The translations under genes and the position numbers were made by a program. From Metabacillus sediminilitoris (lineage in GTDB: Bacteria; Bacillota; Bacilli; Bacillales; Bacillaceae), in the NCBI RefSeq assembly GCF_009720625.1, contig NZ_CP046266.1, positions 877,501-941,500 of the forward strand: a stretch of 64,000 bases of DNA. Reading direction: 5' to 3'. Positions 19,688 to 28,085 of this stretch are shown here, one piece after another (the stretch's first letter is position 1; every line of letters starts with the position of its first letter). The notes beneath the pieces were generated by a model. The model was not told the DNA's origin and made no database searches. It worked only from the letters and a program-made list of their open reading frames with translations.

Positions 19688-20044
19688 ATGACACATGCAC
19701 ATATTACGACATGGGTAGTTGCGATCATCCTTTTCTTCGTAGCTCATTCACTATTAAAATCTCAAAAAGAAAAGCCAGCTAAAATTGTTCAGATGGTGTT
19801 AAGATTATTTTATATCTTAATTATCGTAACAGGAATTATGATTGCTTCAGGTATACAGCTAAATGGTGAGTATATTGGAAAGATTATTTTAGGAATTGTG
19901 ACAATTGGTATGATGGAAATGGTGTTAACAAAAACGAAAAAAGGACAACCAACAAAAGTGTTTTGGATTATTTTTATCGTTGTCCTTATTTTAACGATCT
20001 CATTAGGTCTTCGTTTACCATTTGGCTTTGCCCCTTTTGCTTGA
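19688..20044 (+). CDS. yisL: YisL family (UPF0344/DUF1516) small membrane protein
   Basis: 118 residues with four predicted membrane segments (AHITTWVVAIILFFVAHSLL, then LRLFYILIIVTGIMIASG, IILGIVTIGMMEMVL and WIIFIVVLILTISLGLRL). The length equals that of B. subtilis YisL, and the place after yisK is syntenic. Function unknown. The ATG at 19688 follows aaggagg. A T-rich tract with a weak hairpin (20060-20090) follows. Confidence 0.85.
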   Translation: MTHAHITTWVVAIILFFVAHSLLKSQKEKPAKIVQMVLRLFYILIIVTGIMIASGIQLNGEYIGKIILGIVTIGMMEMVLTKTKKGQPTKVFWIIFIVVLILTISLGLRLPFGFAPFA

Positions 20045-20182
20045 GAGTAAAGAAGTGTCTGCTCCAAATGGAGGAGGCATTTTTTTTTGCTCTTTTTAAG
20101 ATGAATCAAATGGTGTACTCTATTAATGTAGATATGAAAAATGAACTTCATGAACAAACTTACTTCTAAAAAAGGGTTTAAA

Positions 20183-21784
20183 ATGATGAATAATCTAAAA
20201 AAAATACCATTACAAACAAAAGTATTAGGATTAATCTGTGCATTAATACTATTAATCATTATTCTCCTCGCAAGTATTTTTGCTTATATTCAATCAGTTG
20301 AAACAAGGAATGGAGTCGAACAGTTAGCATTACAATCGGCAAAGGCAATTTCTCTAATGCCTGAATTAAGAGATGCAATTGAAAATAATGAGCTAGAAGA
20401 CCTTTTTCGGCCAATTGCTGAGCAAGTAAAAGATCAAGTTGATGCAGCGAATATCATGATTGAAAATCGTGAAGAAATCATTTATTCGCATACAAATCAA
20501 ACTCAAGTTGGTAAGAAAAGCTCAGATCATACAAATTATCATGCACTTGTTTTTGGAGGCGCTAACAATTTCCAGGTGGAACGGGATGGAGAGTCAGTGT
20601 TAATAGGTAAAGTACCTATTATTGCGGACTATGGAAATTATACGAAAGTAATTGGAACAGTATCTGTAGAGTTTTTAGAAAAAGATATTTATAAAAATAT
20701 AAGTAGTAGAATTCGAACCATTGTCATCGCATCATTGATTGTATTACTCATAGGAATGATAGGAGGTATCTTTTTAACGAAAAGTATAAGAAAAGATACA
20801 CTAGGATTGGAACCACATGAAATAGCTTCATTATATCGGGAACGAAATGCTATTTTGTTATCTGTTAAAGAAGGAATTATTGCGATTGATCATAATGGAA
20901 CAATTACTTTAATTAACAATTCGGCAAGAACAATGTTAAATCTTAATGAAGATGACTTTATAGGCCAGCATGTCAATCTTGTGCTTCCTACCATTCAAAT
21001 ATATGATGTGGTACAGAGAGGAAAAAACATTCATAATATTGAGATCCCGATTAATGAAAAATTATTTATTTTTAATGTAATCCCTATTTTTGATAATGAG
21101 CAGGTTGTAGGAGCAGTCTCTAGCTTTCGCGATAAAACGGAATTAAAAAAGCTTATTGATACCATTTCAGAAGTTCGTGAATATTCAGAGGGACTTCGCG
21201 CTCAAACACATGAATATGCAAATAAATTATATTTATTATCAGGGTTACTTCAATTAGAGCGTTATAATGACGCATTCGAATTTATTCAAAAGGAATCTTC
21301 CTTCTATATGTACAGAAATCAAATTATTTTTAATCAAATACATGATCCAAATGTTCAAGCTATTTTATTAGGAAAGCTTGGAAAAGCATCGGAAAAGAAA
21401 ATTAATTTTGAAATTGATGATGAAAGTTATATAGAACCATTACCTGATTATATAAAGGTAACAGATCTCGTAACAATTATTGGAAATCTTATCGATAATG
21501 CATTTGATGCTGTTATGAATCAGAATGAAAAGAAGGTATTTTTTTCAATAATAAGTCTTGGAAACGATATCATTATTGAAGTTTCTGATAATGGGAAAGG
21601 TGTATCTGAAAGTTTAATAGATTCCTTGTTTTCTTTAGGAATTTCATCTAAAGGTCAAAATAGAGGATATGGACTTTTCAATGTAAAGCACATTATAGAT
21701 TTATTAGGCGGAACAATAGAAGTGAAGAATAAAGAAAATGGAGGAGCTATTTTTACTGTGTATCTTCCAAAACAGATTTCGTAA
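20183..21784 (+). CDS. citS: Sensor histidine kinase, CitA/DcuS type (CitS-like)
   Basis: 533 residues from the ATG at 20183 (an earlier ATG at 20141 is possible). Order: N-terminal membrane helix (LGLICALILLIIILLASIFA), extracytoplasmic PAS-like sensor of about 130 residues, second helix (IVIASLIVLLIGMIGGIFL), cytoplasmic PAS domain, H-box QTHEYANKLYLLSGLLQLE, and ATPase with GNLIDNAFDAV, DNGKGVSES and GYGLFNVKHIID. This layout is that of di/tricarboxylate sensors. The neighbours (CitT-like regulator, Bug protein, CitM transporter) match citS-citT-yflP-citM of B. subtilis, so citrate or a related acid is the likely signal. Confidence 0.85.
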   Translation: MMNNLKKIPLQTKVLGLICALILLIIILLASIFAYIQSVETRNGVEQLALQSAKAISLMPELRDAIENNELEDLFRPIAEQVKDQVDAANIMIENREEIIYSHTNQTQVGKKSSDHTNYHALVFGGANNFQVERDGESVLIGKVPIIADYGNYTKVIGTVSVEFLEKDIYKNISSRIRTIVIASLIVLLIGMIGGIFLTKSIRKDTLGLEPHEIASLYRERNAILLSVKEGIIAIDHNGTITLINNSARTMLNLNEDDFIGQHVNLVLPTIQIYDVVQRGKNIHNIEIPINEKLFIFNVIPIFDNEQVVGAVSSFRDKTELKKLIDTISEVREYSEGLRAQTHEYANKLYLLSGLLQLERYNDAFEFIQKESSFYMYRNQIIFNQIHDPNVQAILLGKLGKASEKKINFEIDDESYIEPLPDYIKVTDLVTIIGNLIDNAFDAVMNQNEKKVFFSIISLGNDIIIEVSDNGKGVSESLIDSLFSLGISSKGQNRGYGLFNVKHIIDLLGGTIEVKNKENGGAIFTVYLPKQIS

Positions 21785-21805
21785 CATGGGAAAGGGAGGA
21801 GCAAC

Positions 21806-22483
21806 ATGATTAACGTAGTTATAGCTGAGGATGACTTTCGAATTGCCCAAGTACAGGAACAATTTTTACTAAAAGTATCTGGTGTAAAACTCATTGGAAA
21901 AGCTTTAAATGCAAAGGAAACGATAGAAATTCTACGGAACAATCGAGTTGATTTGCTTTTATTAGATATATATATGCCAGATCAACTTGGAACAGATATA
22001 TTATCGGAAATTAGAGAGAACCATCCTACAGTTGATATTATTATGGTAACGGCCGCTACAGAAAAAGCGATGCTTGAAAAAGCCATTAGACATGGTGTCT
22101 TTACATATTTATTAAAGCCAGTAACATTGGAAAAATTTATTGAAACAATAGAAGCATATAAAAAGAAGAAAAAATTACTTTCAAGTAGGGAAGAGATTGA
22201 TCAATCATTAATTGATCGATATTTTGGGATGACAAATCAGGCAATGATCGATCAAAAAGATCTTCCATCAGGTGTTGACCGTCTTACCTTACAGAAAGTG
22301 AGGGAAGTAATGAATGAGCTGAAAGCTGGTGTTTCCATCGAGGAAATGGGAGAAAAAATGGGCGCATCGCGAACAACGGCAAGAAGATATTTAGAATATC
22401 TCGTTTCAATAAATGTCTGCACCGCTAAACATGAATATGGTATTGTCGGTCGACCTGAGCGAAAATATTACCTATCAGAATAA
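21806..22483 (+). CDS. citT: Response regulator, CitB/DcuR type (CitT-like)
   Basis: 225 residues. Receiver domain has VVIAEDDFRIAQ with acidic pocket, the phospho-acceptor Asp in DLLLLDIYMPDQLG, and the conserved Lys in YLLKPVTLEKF. The C-terminal helix-turn-helix region includes MGEKMGASRTTARRYLEYLV, typical of the CitT/DcuR class. The ATG follows gggaggagc, 21 bp behind the kinase gene. It probably acts on the two paired motifs at 23496 and 25181. Confidence 0.87.
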   Translation: MINVVIAEDDFRIAQVQEQFLLKVSGVKLIGKALNAKETIEILRNNRVDLLLLDIYMPDQLGTDILSEIRENHPTVDIIMVTAATEKAMLEKAIRHGVFTYLLKPVTLEKFIETIEAYKKKKKLLSSREEIDQSLIDRYFGMTNQAMIDQKDLPSGVDRLTLQKVREVMNELKAGVSIEEMGEKMGASRTTARRYLEYLVSINVCTAKHEYGIVGRPERKYYLSE

Positions 22484-22519
22484 TCGTCTAAGATTTTTAA
22501 TGTGGATGAGGAATGTACA

Positions 22520-23491
22520 ATGAGGAATAAAGTGTTAGCCGTTATCATGCTTTTTGTTATTGGATGTATTGGATGTTCAGTAAATAATGACAAGGATGTA
22601 CTGTCAGAAGAAGTAACAATCATTGCACCAAGCTCTAGAGGCGGTGGTTGGGACTTAACAGCAAGAGCCGTACAAAGCACCTTAGAAAGTGAAAATGTCA
22701 TTTCAGAAAATATTCGTGTCATTAATAAAATTGGAGCTGGCGGAGAGGTAGGCTGGAAATTCACAAAACAACAAGAAGATCATGTACTGGCCATTAATTC
22801 GAGTTTGCTCATTACAAATCATTTATTAGGACAAAGTAAAATGACTTATAATGATTTTACCCCAATTGCCACGTTGGCTACAGAATGGGAAGCAGTTGTA
22901 GTACCAAAGGATTCAAGTATTAAAAGTGCAAAAAGTTTAATGGAAACATTAAAAGCATCTTCACATGCATATAAAATAGGTGTCTCTCCAAGACTTGGCA
23001 ATGACGATCAGCTCTCATTTGTATTAGCAAGTAAACAAGCCGGGGTACTAACCAAAGAGCTAGATTTTTATGTTTATGAAAATAGTGATCAAGTTGTTGA
23101 GGCTTTATTAAATGGACAAACAGATGTTGCGACAATGTCATTGTTAGAAGCGAAAAAACATGCTGATTCCGGTCAAGTAAGACTGCTTGTAATTTCATCT
23201 GAACAGAGATTAGACGAATTTCCTGATGTCCCAACTTGGTCAGAAGAAGGAATTCATTTAGTTTTCAAACATTGGCGCGGCATTATGGGACCTCCTAATA
23301 TGACAAAGGAAGAAATCAAATTTTGGGATCTGACAATTGAAAAAATGGTAAAAACGGAAAAATGGAAAACAATGCTCGATGAGAATATGTGGACAGACTT
23401 TTATAAAAATAGTAGTGAAACGTCGAAATTTCTTGAAGAACAAAGTAAGTTGTACAAGCAACTAATGGGAGTAGATCAGCAAGATTCTTAA
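22520..23491 (+). CDS. Bug/TctC-type tricarboxylate-binding lipoprotein (YflP-like)
   Basis: 323 residues from the ATG at 22520 (gaggaa upstream; the GTG at 22502 has none). A short signal ends in a lipobox (MLFVIGCIGCSVNN), so the protein should be lipid-anchored outside the membrane. The mature part has the Bug-family opening VTIIAPSSRGGGWDLTARAV and LATEWEAVVVPKDS. Bug proteins usually serve TctAB transporters, but no tctA or tctB is present. The gene lies directly behind the CitS/CitT-like pair, as yflP does in B. subtilis, and may present ligand to the kinase. Confidence 0.83.
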   Translation: MRNKVLAVIMLFVIGCIGCSVNNDKDVLSEEVTIIAPSSRGGGWDLTARAVQSTLESENVISENIRVINKIGAGGEVGWKFTKQQEDHVLAINSSLLITNHLLGQSKMTYNDFTPIATLATEWEAVVVPKDSSIKSAKSLMETLKASSHAYKIGVSPRLGNDDQLSFVLASKQAGVLTKELDFYVYENSDQVVEALLNGQTDVATMSLLEAKKHADSGQVRLLVISSEQRLDEFPDVPTWSEEGIHLVFKHWRGIMGPPNMTKEEIKFWDLTIEKMVKTEKWKTMLDENMWTDFYKNSSETSKFLEEQSKLYKQLMGVDQQDS

Positions 23492-23495
23492 TCCG

Positions 23496-23580
23496 TGAAC
23501 AAAATAAACAAAAATGCGTAATTGAATTAAATAAAATAATTATTTGTATTATTTACTTCGTCCATTAATAAAACTATGAT
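23496..23580 (+). promoter_or_regulatory. Candidate CitT site and promoter before the 51-residue gene/abrB-type gene
   Basis: TGAACAAAATAAACAAAA starts at 23496 and a -10-like TATGAT at 23575, a distance of 79 bp. The same motif (one change in 17) and the same distance occur before citM (25181 and 25260). Confidence 0.55.
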
Positions 23581-23683
23581 ATTGGCAAAAGTATAAACAT
23601 TGCAGAAAATAATTCATGATTTAAAAGCCAAACTACAATTTATACTACGTTACTTTTTAATTTATTATTGGAGGAACTTATTA

Positions 23684-23839
23684 ATGTGGGTATTAACGGT
23701 TTATACAGGGGAACGTATTAAAATGTTTGAATTTGATAATGAGATTGAGGCAAAACAATCGATTCAAAAGATTAAAGGTCTTAAAATTCTTTCACATGTT
23801 GTGTATTTTAACGATCAAGTTATTGAAGATATAAGTTAG
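23684..23839 (+). CDS. Small conserved-type protein, 51 residues
   Basis: The start is ATG at 23684 because a strong ggagg lies 9 bases upstream; an in-frame ATG at 23600 has no ribosome site. The product begins MWVLTVYTGERIKMFEFDNE and is a small soluble alpha/beta-looking protein with charged EIEAKQSIQKIKG and VVYFNDQVIED. I do not recognise a named family, though similar small proteins occur in Bacillaceae. It sits between the Bug lipoprotein and the AbrB-type transporter, behind the first CitT-like site. Function unknown. Confidence 0.6.
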   Translation: MWVLTVYTGERIKMFEFDNEIEAKQSIQKIKGLKILSHVVYFNDQVIEDIS

Positions 23840-23856
23840 TACCATACGATTAAAAT

Positions 23857-23937
23857 GAGGCTGGCTCAGGAATATTGTCTAACATTTACCGTCTTTTGAC
23901 TGATGGTTTAGTGGGGAGACAATGATGAGCGAGCCTC
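23857..23937 (+). promoter_or_regulatory. Long nested hairpin between the 51-residue gene and the AbrB-type gene
   Basis: GAGGCTgGCTCA (23857) pairs with TGAGCgAGCCTC (to 23937). Inside, ATTGTCT pairs with AGACAAT, and a further central stem is possible. It may be a terminator/attenuator or an RNA stability element. No T-run beyond CTTATT. Confidence 0.45.
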
Positions 23938-23973
23938 TTATTAACTTCATGATTAAACATAAGGGGGTGCAAC

Positions 23974-25095
23974 ATGACTTTTTCTTCCATTAAAAGATTT
24001 ATGACGAGGAGACAACATATACAGCGACAATTTATTGAAACTTTATTATGTGGTTTAGTAGGAGGTGTTTTCTTTACACTCTTTCATTTACCATTGTCAT
24101 GGATGTTAGGGCCATTAACAGCTATTTTGATTTGGAAGCTTAAAACAAATCGAAAGTTATTTTGGCCGGTAAGTTTTAAAAATGGGGGCCAGATGTTATT
24201 AGGTTATAGTATGGGACTATCGTTTACACTTGAAAGTGCTGGACAAATTGTAAACCATCTCCCAACTATGGCTATCATGACTGTTTTAATGGTTGTTTTT
24301 GGACTAGCTGTTGCCTATTTTATCTCTAGAGTAACAGGAATCAACATTCCGAGTGCGGTAATGGGGACGACACCCGGCGGTTTATCACAGATGGCTGTCC
24401 TAAGTGAGGAGATAAAAGGGGCAGATCCTACGATTGTAACCTTTATGCAAACAATTAGAATGTTAACCGTTATTTTTACTGTACCAGCGCTTTCAATTCA
24501 TGCTTTCTCTAGAGATGCAGCTACTAGTAATCTATCTAATGATATTGGGACGCAAATGGAATATGGCAGCTTCTTTCAGATACTGATCATCATTGCCATT
24601 GTTTTAACTGTTACATTGCTTTCAGTTGCCATAAAGTTTCCAACGCCATGGATCATCGGACCTTTGCTCACATCAGCTATTTTAACTGTTAGTGGTGTTG
24701 AAATTCCACAGCTTCCTACCGTTCTTATCCTAATTGCGCAGCTTTGCTTAGGTGTTTATTTAGGGCTTGGCATAAAAATAAATATGTTAACAAATTGGAG
24801 GAAATTACTTCCCTATTCATTCGTATCGGGAATCATGATTGTCGGATTTGCTTTCGGTTTATCATATTGTTTACATACGCTATATCACATCGACATGACA
24901 ACTGCTTTTTTATGTATTGCTCCAGGCGGATTGCCTGAAATGGGGGTTACAGCACATACAGTTCATGCAGATGTTTCAATGGTAGCTGCTTACCAGTTAT
25001 TTCGTGTTTTTTTCATCTTGTTTATTGTACCGATTTTTTTACGGAAGATATTTGGTAAACAGAAAGTTGATGAAAGATCGATAAAGTCAGTTTAG
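23974..25095 (+). CDS. AbrB-family (PF05145-type) membrane transporter-like protein
   Basis: 373 residues with about ten membrane segments arranged as two similar halves. Each half carries a motif of the type PLSWMLGPLTA (residues near 40) and TPWIIGPLLTSAIL (near 230), with glycine-rich TTPGGLSQMAVLSEE and APGGLPEMGVTAHT. These duplicated AbrB motifs define the family sometimes labelled putative ammonia monooxygenase. Its substrate is not established, though members often sit beside tricarboxylate genes. Start ATG follows aaggggg. Its location inside the citrate cluster suggests a role with organic acids. Confidence 0.8.
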   Translation: MTFSSIKRFMTRRQHIQRQFIETLLCGLVGGVFFTLFHLPLSWMLGPLTAILIWKLKTNRKLFWPVSFKNGGQMLLGYSMGLSFTLESAGQIVNHLPTMAIMTVLMVVFGLAVAYFISRVTGINIPSAVMGTTPGGLSQMAVLSEEIKGADPTIVTFMQTIRMLTVIFTVPALSIHAFSRDAATSNLSNDIGTQMEYGSFFQILIIIAIVLTVTLLSVAIKFPTPWIIGPLLTSAILTVSGVEIPQLPTVLILIAQLCLGVYLGLGIKINMLTNWRKLLPYSFVSGIMIVGFAFGLSYCLHTLYHIDMTTAFLCIAPGGLPEMGVTAHTVHADVSMVAAYQLFRVFFILFIVPIFLRKIFGKQKVDERSIKSV

Positions 25096-25120
25096 CTAGG
25101 ATGTAAAAGATAATGCCTGT

Positions 25121-25164
25121 CCTAACAAAGAACACTTGAAATCATTCAAGTGTTCTTTGTTAGG
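25121..25164 (+). terminator. Perfect 20-bp-stem hairpin after the AbrB-type gene
   Basis: CCTAACAAAGAACACTTGAA (25121-25140) is exactly complementary to TTCAAGTGTTCTTTGTTAGG (25145-25164) with a 4-base loop. No T-run follows, so it may act by structure or be a terminator variant. Confidence 0.6.
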
Positions 25165-25180
25165 AGAAACTTTCAACGTA

Positions 25181-25265
25181 TGAACAAAATGAACAAAATA
25201 GCTATTAAGAATTTAATAACCAATAATTTGTAAACGGTTACATAATCATTTCTCTCATTTATAAT
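25181..25265 (+). promoter_or_regulatory. citM control region: CitT-like site, cre box and -10
   Basis: TGAACAAAATGAACAAAA begins at 25181. A cre-like box TGTAAACGGTTACA lies at 25229-25242, with one mismatch to TGWAARCGYTWNCW. A consensus -10 TATAAT lies at 25260-25265. A spacing of 17 puts GTTACA, inside the cre box, at -35, so CcpA binding would block RNA polymerase. The weak -35 fits an activator-dependent promoter. Confidence 0.65.
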
Positions 25266-25359
25266 GAAACTAAATATTCGAAACATTTAATCGTTTGTCA
25301 TTCTGTGATAAATGATTGATTAAATAAATACCACATTAAGAAATAGGGGGAGGAATACT

Positions 25360-26667
25360 ATGTTAGCATTTTTAGGTTTTTCCATGATCGTCGTCTTTAT
25401 GTATTTAATCATTACAAAGCGAATGTCCGCATTAGTTGCATTAATTACGATTCCAATTTTATTTGCATTATTTGGAGGGTTCGGCCAGGGCATCGGTGAA
25501 ATGATGCTTGAAGGTGTTAAGCAAGTCGCACCAACTGGTGTCATGTTAATGTTTGCTATACTTTATTTTGGCATTATGATCGATGCAGGATTATTTGATC
25601 CGCTTGTTTCAAAGATCCTAGGAATAGTAAAGGGTGATCCACTAAAGATTGTTATAGGTACAGCTATTCTTTCAATGATGGTAGCACTTGATGGAGATGG
25701 AACTACAACATATATGATAACAGTATCAGCTATGCTGCCGCTTTATAAACGAATTGGGATGAATCCGCTCATTTTAACATGTATTGCGATGCTTTCATTT
25801 GGAGTGATGAATATGACTCCTTGGGGCGGCCCGACTGCTCGAGCGGTTGCAGCACTGCAGCTGAATGTTGAGGATGTCTTTACACCAATTATCCCAGTAA
25901 TGATTTGTGGGGCCTTATGGACATTATTCACAGCATTTGTTCTTGGGAAAAAAGAGCGTAAAAGGTTAGGAGTTGCAGAGATTCAATATTCAAAAGAAGA
26001 GTTACTTGCTTTTAGTCAACAAAGTGCAACTATAGAATTAGACAATGTTAAACGTCCTAAACTGTTATGGATAAATCTTGCTCTAACAATTACATTACTC
26101 GTTTGTTTGATTACATCTTTACTACCGTTATCCATTTTGTTTATGATCGCATTTGTTATCGCATTAATGATTAACTATCCAAAATTAGATGAACAGAAAG
26201 AAAGAATTTCGAGTCATGCAGGAAATGTCCTAGCAGTTGTAGGATTAGTGTTCGCTTCAGGGATATTTACAGGAATATTATCAGGTACTGAAATGGTTGA
26301 TGCAATGGCGAACAGCTTAGTAGATATCATTCCAGAATCATTAGGATCGTATTTTGCGGTCATTACAGCAGTAACTAGTATTCCCTTTACTTATTTCATG
26401 GCGAATGATCCATATTATTTTGGTGTATTACCGATCCTGGCACAAACTGCGGCTTCATATGGAGTAGATCCGGTTGAGATTGCTCGTGCTTCAATATTAG
26501 GGCAGCCCGTACATGCAATGAGTCCGCTCATGGCTTCCGCTTATTTACTTGTTGGAATGGCAGGTGTAGAGTTTGGTGATCACCAAAAGTTCATTTTCAA
26601 GTGGGCACTAGGATCAAGTTTATTTATGATTGCAGCAGCACTATTGATGGGAGTTATTACATTTTAA
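25360..26667 (+). CDS. citM: CitMHS-family metal-citrate/proton symporter
   Basis: 435 residues with about twelve membrane segments. Family motifs: KQVAPTGVMLMFAILYFG, MIDAGLFDPLVSKILG, VALDGDGTTTYMIT, MTPWGGPTARAVAAL and MANDPYYFGVLPI. It resembles B. subtilis CitM (Mg-citrate) closely in these blocks; whether the cation is Mg, Ca or another cannot be told. ATG at 25360 follows gggggagg. The CitS/CitT-type system upstream and the cre box suggest induction by citrate and carbon catabolite repression. A terminator follows at 26803. Confidence 0.9.
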   Translation: MLAFLGFSMIVVFMYLIITKRMSALVALITIPILFALFGGFGQGIGEMMLEGVKQVAPTGVMLMFAILYFGIMIDAGLFDPLVSKILGIVKGDPLKIVIGTAILSMMVALDGDGTTTYMITVSAMLPLYKRIGMNPLILTCIAMLSFGVMNMTPWGGPTARAVAALQLNVEDVFTPIIPVMICGALWTLFTAFVLGKKERKRLGVAEIQYSKEELLAFSQQSATIELDNVKRPKLLWINLALTITLLVCLITSLLPLSILFMIAFVIALMINYPKLDEQKERISSHAGNVLAVVGLVFASGIFTGILSGTEMVDAMANSLVDIIPESLGSYFAVITAVTSIPFTYFMANDPYYFGVLPILAQTAASYGVDPVEIARASILGQPVHAMSPLMASAYLLVGMAGVEFGDHQKFIFKWALGSSLFMIAAALLMGVITF

Positions 26668-26802
26668 TAGGTTATCGTCAGAGTAATACTTCCGGTTAAC
26701 CTGTGTGGTGTGAAAAGGGAAAAGCAAGGTTAGAAAAAAAGCTTGTACACACGGTTATTACCACAATTAATTCTTAGGACAATCGAATAAGACTGTCACT
26801 TT

Positions 26803-26845
26803 AAGGACATTTCTCCAACTATTCTTAATGGGGAAATGTCCTTCA
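26803..26845 (+). terminator. Terminator after citM
   Basis: AAGGACATTTCTCC (26803-26816) pairs with GGGGAAATGTCCTT (26830-26843) with one mismatch. The right arm and following CAT resemble the start of the 52-bp repeat unit that follows. Confidence 0.65.
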
Positions 26846-26880
26846 TTCTTTATGAGAACAATACTCTTGCGGATTCAAGG

Positions 26881-27401
26881 GGAAACGTTTTTACATGGTC
26901 TGTATGGAGGTCTAAACTCTAGAAAAACCAAGTGGAAACAGCCTTTATAGGCATTATGAAGACCTAAACTCCAGTAATTATAGGTGGAAAAGTCCTTCAT
27001 AGTCTGTATGAAGGCCCAAACTCCAGAGAAACCAGGTGGAAAAGTCCTTCATAGTCTATATGAAGGCCCAAACTCCAGAAAAACCAGGTGGAAAAGTCCT
27101 TCATAGTCTGTATGAAGGCCCAAACTCCAGAGAAACCAGGTGGAAAAGTCCTTCATAGGCAGTATGAAGGCCCAAGCTCCAGAGAAACCAGGTGGAAAAG
27201 TCCTTCATAGGCATTATGAAGGCCTAAACTCCAGAGAAACCAGGTGGAAAAGTCCTTCATAGGCAGTATGAAGGCCCAAACTCCAGAAAAACTAGGTAGA
27301 AAAGTCCTTCATAGGCAGTATGAATGCCCAAGCTCCAGAGAAACCAGGTGGAAAAGTCCTTCATAGTCTGTATGAAGGCCTAAACCCCAGAAAAACTAGG
27401 T
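26881..27401. repeat. Tandem array of about ten 52-bp palindromic units (array 1)
   Basis: Units begin with ggaaa at 26881, 26934, 26986, 27038, 27090, 27142, 27194, 27246, 27298 and 27350. The first interval is 53 bp and all the others are exactly 52 bp. Each unit has a hairpin CCTTCATA-N5-TATGAAGG followed by a stretch like CCCAAACTCCAGAGAAACC. The first two units are diverged; the inner ones differ at few sites, mostly in the hairpin loop (gtctg, ggcag, ggcat). A partial unit precedes (26832) and follows (27402). There is no coding frame because 52 is not a multiple of 3. The array fills the space between citM (+) and the yisN-like gene (-), which converge. No other gene is visible in 26850-27524. 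Confidence 0.95.
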
Positions 27402-27424
27402 GAAATTGTCCCTCATCATTTCAA

Positions 27425-27481
27425 AAAAAACACTTTTCTGATGCAATCATTTGAATGATCTTCGAAGTTTTAGGTGTTTTT
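27425..27481 (-). terminator. Terminator of the yisN-like gene
   Basis: On the minus strand AAAAACACC pairs with GTGTTTTTTTT, and an inner ATCATT/AATGAT stem sits between. It ends in a long T-run on the minus strand. Confidence 0.55.
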
Positions 27482-27524
27482 ATGTAAGGCTGTATTTAAA
27501 AGCTAAATCATATAGCCACACTTC

Positions 27525-28085
27525 CTAATACATTGAACAAATAAGGCTTCTATCACCTAAACTCGTTGTTATTTCTAATCGGTCAGAGGAAAATACACCG
27601 CGATCGAAATGATGCTGAACTGCACAAATGCCGTCTTCATTATCAAATTGATAAAAGGAGACACCTTTTTTATTCATTTGTGATTCCAGAAATAAAAGTT
27701 GATTGTAAGAATAGATACAATCAAACGGTGAAAATGAAAGGGTGTTCAATTTATGAATAAATTGAATAAATGTCTCATCAGGTAATTCTCTTAGCATTTC
27801 ATCTAGTGCAAGTGGAAGTTTTTTCTTAATACGAACTGTGTCACCGCATTTTAGGGATAGCATTCCAATTTGCGTTTCTACCCTTCCAAGTCCTATCCAT
27901 TTTCCAGCTTCCCAACCATTAGGTCTCAGAATCTCAATATGGTGATCTTGAATCTCTTCTAATAAATGAACCTCATCATTCATATCATCAAATATGACAA
28001 AGTGATTTTCTGCCTTTTCAATTAAGCCGATTAAATGTGATCGTTTTTGCTTAAATAATAAGTCTGTTCGTTTGTACGGACTCAT
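27525..28085 (-). CDS. Conserved hypothetical protein, probably YisN/DUF2777-like
   Basis: 186 residues from the ATG at 28085 (MSPYKRTDLLFKQKRSHLIG), chosen because ggaggg lies 8 bases upstream; an upstream in-frame ATG at 28127 lacks one. Soluble, no signal or membrane segment. It contains KWIGLGRVETQIGMLSLKCG and LPDETFIQFIHKLNTLSFS. I do not recognise a function. Its place next to and divergent from asnO agrees with yisN of B. subtilis, a DUF2777-type protein if memory serves. The family assignment is tentative. Confidence 0.6.
   Translation of the reverse strand: MSPYKRTDLLFKQKRSHLIGLIEKAENHFVIFDDMNDEVHLLEEIQDHHIEILRPNGWEAGKWIGLGRVETQIGMLSLKCGDTVRIKKKLPLALDEMLRELPDETFIQFIHKLNTLSFSPFDCIYSYNQLLFLESQMNKKGVSFYQFDNEDGICAVQHHFDRGVFSSDRLEITTSLGDRSLICSMY

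Noticed and set aside
26881..27401. CRISPR array
   Set aside because: The whole 52-bp unit is conserved; there are no unique spacers between short repeats, and no cas genes lie nearby. The same holds for array 2.
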